Source: JAFDZV01 sp048594725
GTDB taxonomy: Bacteria > Bacteroidota > Ignavibacteria > OLB7
DNA length: 30,559 nucleotides
Assembly: GCA_048594725.1 (NCBI GenBank)
Contig: JBMDXA010000179.1
Location: 1-30,559, forward strand
Direction: 5' to 3'
Numbering within the stretch: position 1 is the stretch's first letter; every line of letters starts with the position of its first letter. Positions 26,580 to 30,559 of this stretch are shown in pieces. The translations under genes and the position numbers were made by a program. The notes under the pieces are model-generated. The model was given only the letters and a program-made list of their open reading frames with translations, searched no databases and was not told the origin of the DNA.

Positions 26580-26718
26580 GCAGGGAGGCGAGGAGTGGGC
26601 GAGGAGTGGGTTGGCGAGGCGTTGGGTTGGCGAGGCGAGGTATCGAGGGAGTCAGGCGGAGCGGAGTCGGGGAGTCGAAGGGGGCGGAGTCAAGGGAGTC
26701 GGGGAGTCTGGGGGTGGG
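26580..26718 (+). repeat. G-rich low-complexity repeats with G-quadruplex motif
   Basis: GGCGAGGAGTGGG-type units are followed by six GGAGTC words within about 65 bases. The end (26694-26718) reads GGG-AGTC-GGGG-AGTCT-GGGGG-T-GGG, which satisfies the four-run rule for a G-quadruplex with loops of 4, 5 and 1. Confidence 0.65.
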
Positions 26719-26907
26719 AAGTTATAAACGTTGTTCTTCATCGCTTTTGTCTTCATTCTCTATTCCATTCATCTGATATCCTTTGATATCATTTCCAATC
26801 CCCTCTTCATCAATCTTCGATTCGTGAAGATTTCAAGGCTTCCATACGAATTGAATGGTGCTCTCTCACCCCCGTCAATCAAGATTCGCGCAGATTCGTG
26901 GCTAGGG

Positions 26908-26952
26908 GTACACAAACATGTACTCTTGTGCGCGCTCCGGTTGTTGTAGTTT
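26908..26952. promoter_or_regulatory. Palindromic element, copy 2
   Basis: GTACA (26908-26912), six-base spacer CAAACA, TGTAC (26919-26923), then TC, then 20 bases later GTAGTTT (26946-26952). Sequence and spacing match the copy upstream of cassette A. No intact gene follows within 300 bases on the plus strand. Confidence 0.4.
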
Positions 26953-27304
26953 CGCACTCCGACTTCGATCCCTCAATTCGATGTTGGACGTGATAGAGAG
27001 AACAGTTGTTTGGGCGGGATCCGGATGTCGCATGGCTCGGCATGCGTGCTCCCGCGGAGTGCTGCTGCCACAGTAATCACCGTATCTGCAATCATAGAGC
27101 GTTGCGTGGGAACCGATCCCTCAGTCGGACCCCAGGCCCGACCCACCGTATGCGACGGTATCACCACGTCCATCTCCTGACAGGGAGGGGCGCCGGTACA
27201 GAGGGGGGGTGGCCGATCAATCATGTTTTTAGGGCCGTTCAGCGGCCTATGCTATCAGCTACATCATGGAGCCTGCCGGAAGCTATATGCCCAGGGGAGG
27301 TGCC

Positions 27305-27698
27305 ATGAAGATTCCCGAGTTACAGGGAGCAACGGAATTCACCGTAGCTGATGCGAGCGGGAATGCTTCCGTGCCGGATCCCCAAATCTCCGGCATCGGG
27401 GCGCGGCATGTCACGGCAGGCCATGTCAGGTACAGGGCTGTCGCGGGCATCCTCCCGCAGCTTTACGGTTCCGGCGGGCAGGAGAAGATCCTCGTCCTGC
27501 AGGAGCCTGCCCGGATGGGAACTGGTGGGAGGGAGCGCGAGCGCTGCCGGGCATTCCCTGAAAATGATTCACCTGTTCGTGGAGCCGGAACGCCTCTGCG
27601 TAGTGCGGAGTCTCGTGACGGCACGGAGATGTCGGATAGAACGGACGGAGAGAATCGGCCGGAGCATTCAGGCCCCGGCTGTAGACGATAGAACGTAG
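27305..27698 (+). pseudogene. Possible small gene broken by one frameshift (unknown family)
   Basis: An ATG at 27305 follows GGGGAGG at good distance and opens MKIPELQGATEFTVADASGN. The frame reads sensibly to EKILVLQEPAR (about 27512) and then turns Arg/Gly-rich. The next frame continues from the same place as WELVGG...HSLKMIHLFVEPERLCVVRSLV and stops at 27698. Joined, they give about 130 residues with alternating hydrophobic strands and helices. The start is faintly like roadblock/LC7 proteins, but I cannot confirm this. It could also be chance open frames. Confidence 0.3.
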
Positions 27699-27968
27699 TG
27701 CCACGAAAGACCAGAATAGCAGGAGACTCGATAGAATACGACTTGATAGAAAACCAGGAGAGGAACATATGGCGGCCGGCATGCGCGATGGTCCATGCGC
27801 GCTAGAGGGTACGCTGTAGCAGGGGAGGCGGGGTCCGTCACTGGATCACGGCTCCCGGATCGAGATTGGCCGCTCCCGGCAGGCAGTCCGGAGGTTCTGA
27901 AGATGATTGCAGTCCGGAGATGGCGGTCTATGAAAGCGTCAGTCCATCACAACGATAAGAGTACGGCA

Positions 27969-28002
27969 AACGCCACGACATCGGCAAAGATGTCGTGGCG
28001 TT
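27969..28002. repeat. Perfect 14-bp hairpin in intergenic DNA
   Basis: AACGCCACGACATC (27969-27982) pairs with GATGTCGTGGCGTT (27989-28002) around GGCAAA, with flanking GGCA/TGCC extending it over a one-base bulge. No T run follows on either strand. It lies 183 bases after the stop of ankyrin copy 2. Confidence 0.65.
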
Positions 28003-28184
28003 ATGCCTTATCAGCGGGCCCTCTGGTTACAAGGCGGCTTCGAGAGTCTCGCCTGATAACCTCCGCTGTTATGCTTCTGTACTTTTCATGCATGTTCATC
28101 GATAGCCACATCAGCTATCCCTGTATCATCACTCCATCACTCTACTCTATCATTCTCTAACCCATCTATCCGCGTGCAAGCGGC

Positions 28185-28841
28185 TTAATCGCGTGCTCCC
28201 TGGGCTCGCAGGTACTCGGCGATATCGGTGCGTTTGTTCATCTCGGCCAGGCTGAGTGCCGTCACCCCGGACCCATCGCGCAGGTTCAGCGCGTTTTTGC
28301 CGGCGGTTGCCAGTGCCGTCACCGTTGCCAGGTTGCCGAAGCTGGCCGCCTTGTGCAGCGGGGTCTGCCCCCCTTCGTCACGTACATCGGCCTTGGCCTT
28401 TGCCTGCAGCAGAACCGCGACGATATCGGAATACCCGTTCATGGCCGCCAGGTGGAGCGGGGTAGTGCCGGTTGCATCGGTTGCATTCACCTTCGCCTTC
28501 TTCTTCAGGAGCATCTCCACGATCTCGCGGTTGCCGAGCGCGGCCGCCTTGTGCAGCGGGGTCTCGCCGGCATTGTCCTGGATGTTCACATCGGTGCGCT
28601 TGGAGCCCAGGAGCGTACGCACGATCTCGCTGCGTCCCATCAGGGCCGCATAATGGAGCGGGGTAAGCCCATCGGGGTCCTTCTGGTTCACCGAGGCGGG
28701 ATTCTTCCGCACCAGATCGGCCACCTTGATCTCATCACCCTGGTTCACAGCATCGCGCAGCTCATCGGCCAGCGCGGTTGCCCCGGCACAGAGCGCCACC
28801 ATCAGCACCAGCACCGGCATTGTGTTCAGCATCCTCTTCAT
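28185..28841 (-). CDS. Periplasmic ankyrin-repeat protein, copy 2
   Basis: A 218-residue exported protein with GGAG eight bases before the ATG. Signal peptide MKRMLNTMPVLVLMVALCAG..., cleavage near ALADE. Six ankyrin repeats follow, starting near DAVNQGD, LTPLHYAALMGR, ETPLHKAAALGN, TTPLHLAAMNGY, QTPLHKAASFGN and VTALSLAEMNKR. The special features of individual repeats (HYAAL in repeat 2, AAMNG in repeat 4, HKAA.FG in repeat 5, a degenerate repeat 6) occur in the same order as in the protein at 23469-24152, so the two are gene duplicates rather than independent ankyrin proteins. The partner is unknown. Confidence 0.9.
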   Translation of the reverse strand: MKRMLNTMPVLVLMVALCAGATALADELRDAVNQGDEIKVADLVRKNPASVNQKDPDGLTPLHYAALMGRSEIVRTLLGSKRTDVNIQDNAGETPLHKAAALGNREIVEMLLKKKAKVNATDATGTTPLHLAAMNGYSDIVAVLLQAKAKADVRDEGGQTPLHKAASFGNLATVTALATAGKNALNLRDGSGVTALSLAEMNKRTDIAEYLRAQGARD

Positions 28842-29264
28842 CGGTATTCTCCGTATACAATGTCATTCACTACTGTTATCAACACATCGATTCTCAGGTC
28901 ATCTTGGGTCACTATAAAGCTGGTTATACCATGGACGTGCCAAATTTTCTCTACTGCCGCCGTCGGGAACGATCGCAGGGGGGGCGGAAGTGCCGGGAGA
29001 GAACAAAATGCAGGAATTCTTCTCGAAATCGGGGGTGTTAAAAAATGGTGGCGGAGATGAAAATCCTACTGTAACGGTATCAGCATGGCAAAAGGTTAGC
29101 GGGGACAACAGGGAATCCCCCTTCGGAAGGAGAGCAGCGGAGAAATCCATGGGAATTTTCCCGCCGGTTTTTCCCCGGCGCAACTCCCTCTCGCAGCACG
29201 CGTAGGGGCACGCCAGGCCATCCATCATGTAACTACGGCAAACCCACTATCAGAAGAGGAATTG
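28842..29264. other. Divergent intergenic region
   Basis: No gene is supported; a minus-strand frame at 28899-29228 is Pro/Ser/Cys-rich without domains. It separates ankyrin copy 2 (minus) from the epimerase (plus). A CGCCGG/CCGGCG hairpin near 29161-29180 is the only structure I see. Confidence 0.5.
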
Positions 29265-30308
29265 ATGAACATTCTGGTTATCGGCGGCACCATTTTCCTT
29301 GGTCGCCATTTCGTCGAGGCGGCGCTGCGGCGCGGTCATACCATCACCCTGTTCAATCGCGGAAAGCACAATGCCGATCTTTTCCCCGAGGTTGAGAAGC
29401 TGCATGGTGACCGCAATGATGATCTGGAGATCCTTCGTGGCAGGAGCTGGGATGCGGTGCTGGATACCTCCGGTTATTTTCCCCGTCAGGTGCGCACGCT
29501 CGCCGAGACCCTGCGCGACTCGGTAGGGCACTACACCTTCATCTCCAGCATCTCTGTCTACTCCGATATCAGCACGCCCGATATGGACGAGAGCGGCCCG
29601 CTGGGGACGATTCAGGATGAGACCACCGAGGAGATCACCGGCGAGAGCTACGGCCCGCTGAAGGTGCTCTGCGAGCGTGCCGCCGAGGAGGCAATGCCCG
29701 GCCGCGTGCTGAACGTCCGCGCGGGGCTTATCGTGGGCCCTCACGATCCGAGCGACCGCTTCACCTACTGGCCGCTCCGCGTGGCCGATGGCGGCGAGGT
29801 GCTGGCCCCCGGATCGCCCGATGCGGTGACGCAGATCATCGATGCGCGCGACCTGGCCGAATGGGTGCTTCTGATGATCGAGAAGAAGGGCACCGGCACG
29901 TTCAACGCAACCGGTCCGGAGCGTCCGCTGACGATGGGAGAGGTGCTGGAAAGCTGCCGGGAGGTCTCCGGAAGCGATGCGGCGTTCACCTGGGTATCGG
30001 AGGAATTCCTCGCCGAGCAGAAGGTAGGGCCCTGGATGGAGATGCCGCTGTGGATTCCCTCGGAGCCGGATACCGCCGGCTTCAGCCGTATCGACTGCCG
30101 CCGCGCTATCGCCGCCGGCCTTACGTTCCGTCCCCTGTCCGATACCGTGCGCGATACCCTGGAGTGGGGGCGTACCTTCCCGGCCGATCGTGAGCCCCGT
30201 GCCGGTATGAAGCGGGAACGGGAGCAGGAGGTGCTGCGGCTCTGGCACGAGCGCCAGGAAGCGGAGGCGGAAGCGGATGCGGAGAAAACGACGGTTGAGG
30301 AGGGGTGA
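29265..30308 (+). CDS. Atypical SDR, NAD-dependent epimerase/dehydratase family
   Basis: A 347-residue protein; the ATG at 29265 follows AGAGGAATTG. The N-terminus MNILVIGGTIFLGRHF carries the GGTxFLGR nucleotide-binding loop of the atypical-SDR subgroup that includes isoflavone-reductase-like and chloroplast CSP41-like proteins. FNRGKHN (30-36) follows strand 2 and HGDRNDD (48-54) strand 3. YxxxK is present at Y129-K133 (YGPLK), and IIDARDLAEWVL is the typical D-RD-A segment. The substrate is not evident; such proteins act on nucleotide sugars or bind RNA. The C-terminus is extended and charged (EAEAEADAEK). It is monocistronic, and a repeat array begins two bases after its stop codon. Confidence 0.85.
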   Translation: MNILVIGGTIFLGRHFVEAALRRGHTITLFNRGKHNADLFPEVEKLHGDRNDDLEILRGRSWDAVLDTSGYFPRQVRTLAETLRDSVGHYTFISSISVYSDISTPDMDESGPLGTIQDETTEEITGESYGPLKVLCERAAEEAMPGRVLNVRAGLIVGPHDPSDRFTYWPLRVADGGEVLAPGSPDAVTQIIDARDLAEWVLLMIEKKGTGTFNATGPERPLTMGEVLESCREVSGSDAAFTWVSEEFLAEQKVGPWMEMPLWIPSEPDTAGFSRIDCRRAIAAGLTFRPLSDTVRDTLEWGRTFPADREPRAGMKREREQEVLRLWHERQEAEAEADAEKTTVEEG

Positions 30309-30460
30309 GGGATTTTCGATTTTGGATTTTTGATTGGGGGAAAGAGAGGAGGGAGGATTTTGGATTTCCGATTTTGGATTGGGGGAGGGATGGGGAGATT
30401 TTCGATTTCCGATTTTGGATTTTCGATTGGGGAGAGGGTAGGGGTGGGGGATTGAGGATT
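30309..30460 (+). repeat. Tandem GATTTT-type repeat array after the epimerase stop
   Basis: Three degenerate units of roughly 45-50 bases, each built from GATTTTCGATTT, CGATTTTGGATT and a purine spacer GGGGGAGGGA. The first unit (30311-30340) is nearly the same as the single copy after thiC. The G-rich end (GGGTAGGGGTGGGGG near 30437-30451) could form a G-quadruplex. Confidence 0.75.
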
Positions 30461-30559
30461 GAGGGGAAGGGGGGCTTTGTATGCGGAAGGGACCATAGCG
30501 GTAGTTCGATAGTACCATCATGGTTTCCCGGAGATATTGAGCGGGCGCCCGTGAGGGGC

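Larger units (their letters stand above)
26270..28184. other. 1.9-kb gene-poor region with repeats and gene debris
   Basis: Contents from left to right: two degenerate direct repeats (26318-26466), G-rich repeats with a quadruplex motif (26580-26718), AT-rich DNA, a palindromic element copy (26908-26952), a possible frameshifted small gene (27305-27698), and a 14-bp hairpin (27969-28002). No intact gene is convincing. Confidence 0.55.

Overview
The window looks like chromosomal DNA of a GC-rich member of the FCB group (Bacteroidota/Chlorobi/Ignavibacteria/Kapabacteria side). Several secreted proteins end in short beta-sandwich domains typical of type IX secretion (Por/T9SS) cargo, there is a TPR-plus-LuxR-type-HTH cytoplasmic regulator of the kind common in this group, and an outer-membrane heptose pathway gene (hldD) shows a Gram-negative envelope. 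Good GGAGG ribosome binding sites precede several starts, which is less usual in core Bacteroidetes and fits a deeper branch. The lineage is inferred; no rRNA or tRNA is present.

Layout. 1-6.2 kb: 3' end of a ThiF/E1-like gene, a Dph6-like PP-loop ATPase, then on the minus strand a compact DUF427 / T4-Pnk-like kinase / Thg1-like operon that looks like an RNA 5'-end repair module, then a secreted PQQ sugar dehydrogenase made of two near-identical tandem domains. 6.2-9.3 kb: a C-terminal remnant of a DUF4132 protein, two lipoproteins (one tiny, one with TPR-like helices) and a membrane protein with a Gly/Asp/Ser/Cys tail. 9.3-13.5 kb (minus strand): a deoxyhypusine-synthase-like enzyme, hldD, a small MscS channel and a tyrosinase lipoprotein.

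13.7-22.4 kb holds the most unusual content: two paralogous two-gene cassettes (13853-15445 and 20651-22405). Each consists of a ~354-residue secreted protein with a T9SS-like C-terminal domain followed by a proline/glycine-rich secreted protein ending in a conserved six-cysteine frame. Between them lie thiC with a TPP riboswitch and a divergently oriented TPR-LuxR regulator. I know of no described family or system that matches the pair.

22.4-30.6 kb is gene-poor: two paralogous periplasmic ankyrin proteins, an OmpA-domain lipoprotein and an atypical SDR epimerase, separated by long intergenic stretches rich in repeats, hairpins and gene debris. Two short elements recur at distant places: a GTACA-N6-TGTAC palindrome with a fixed 20-nt distance to GTAGTTT (13730 and 26908), and a GATTTT-type repeat starting 1-2 nt after the stop codons of thiC and of the epimerase.
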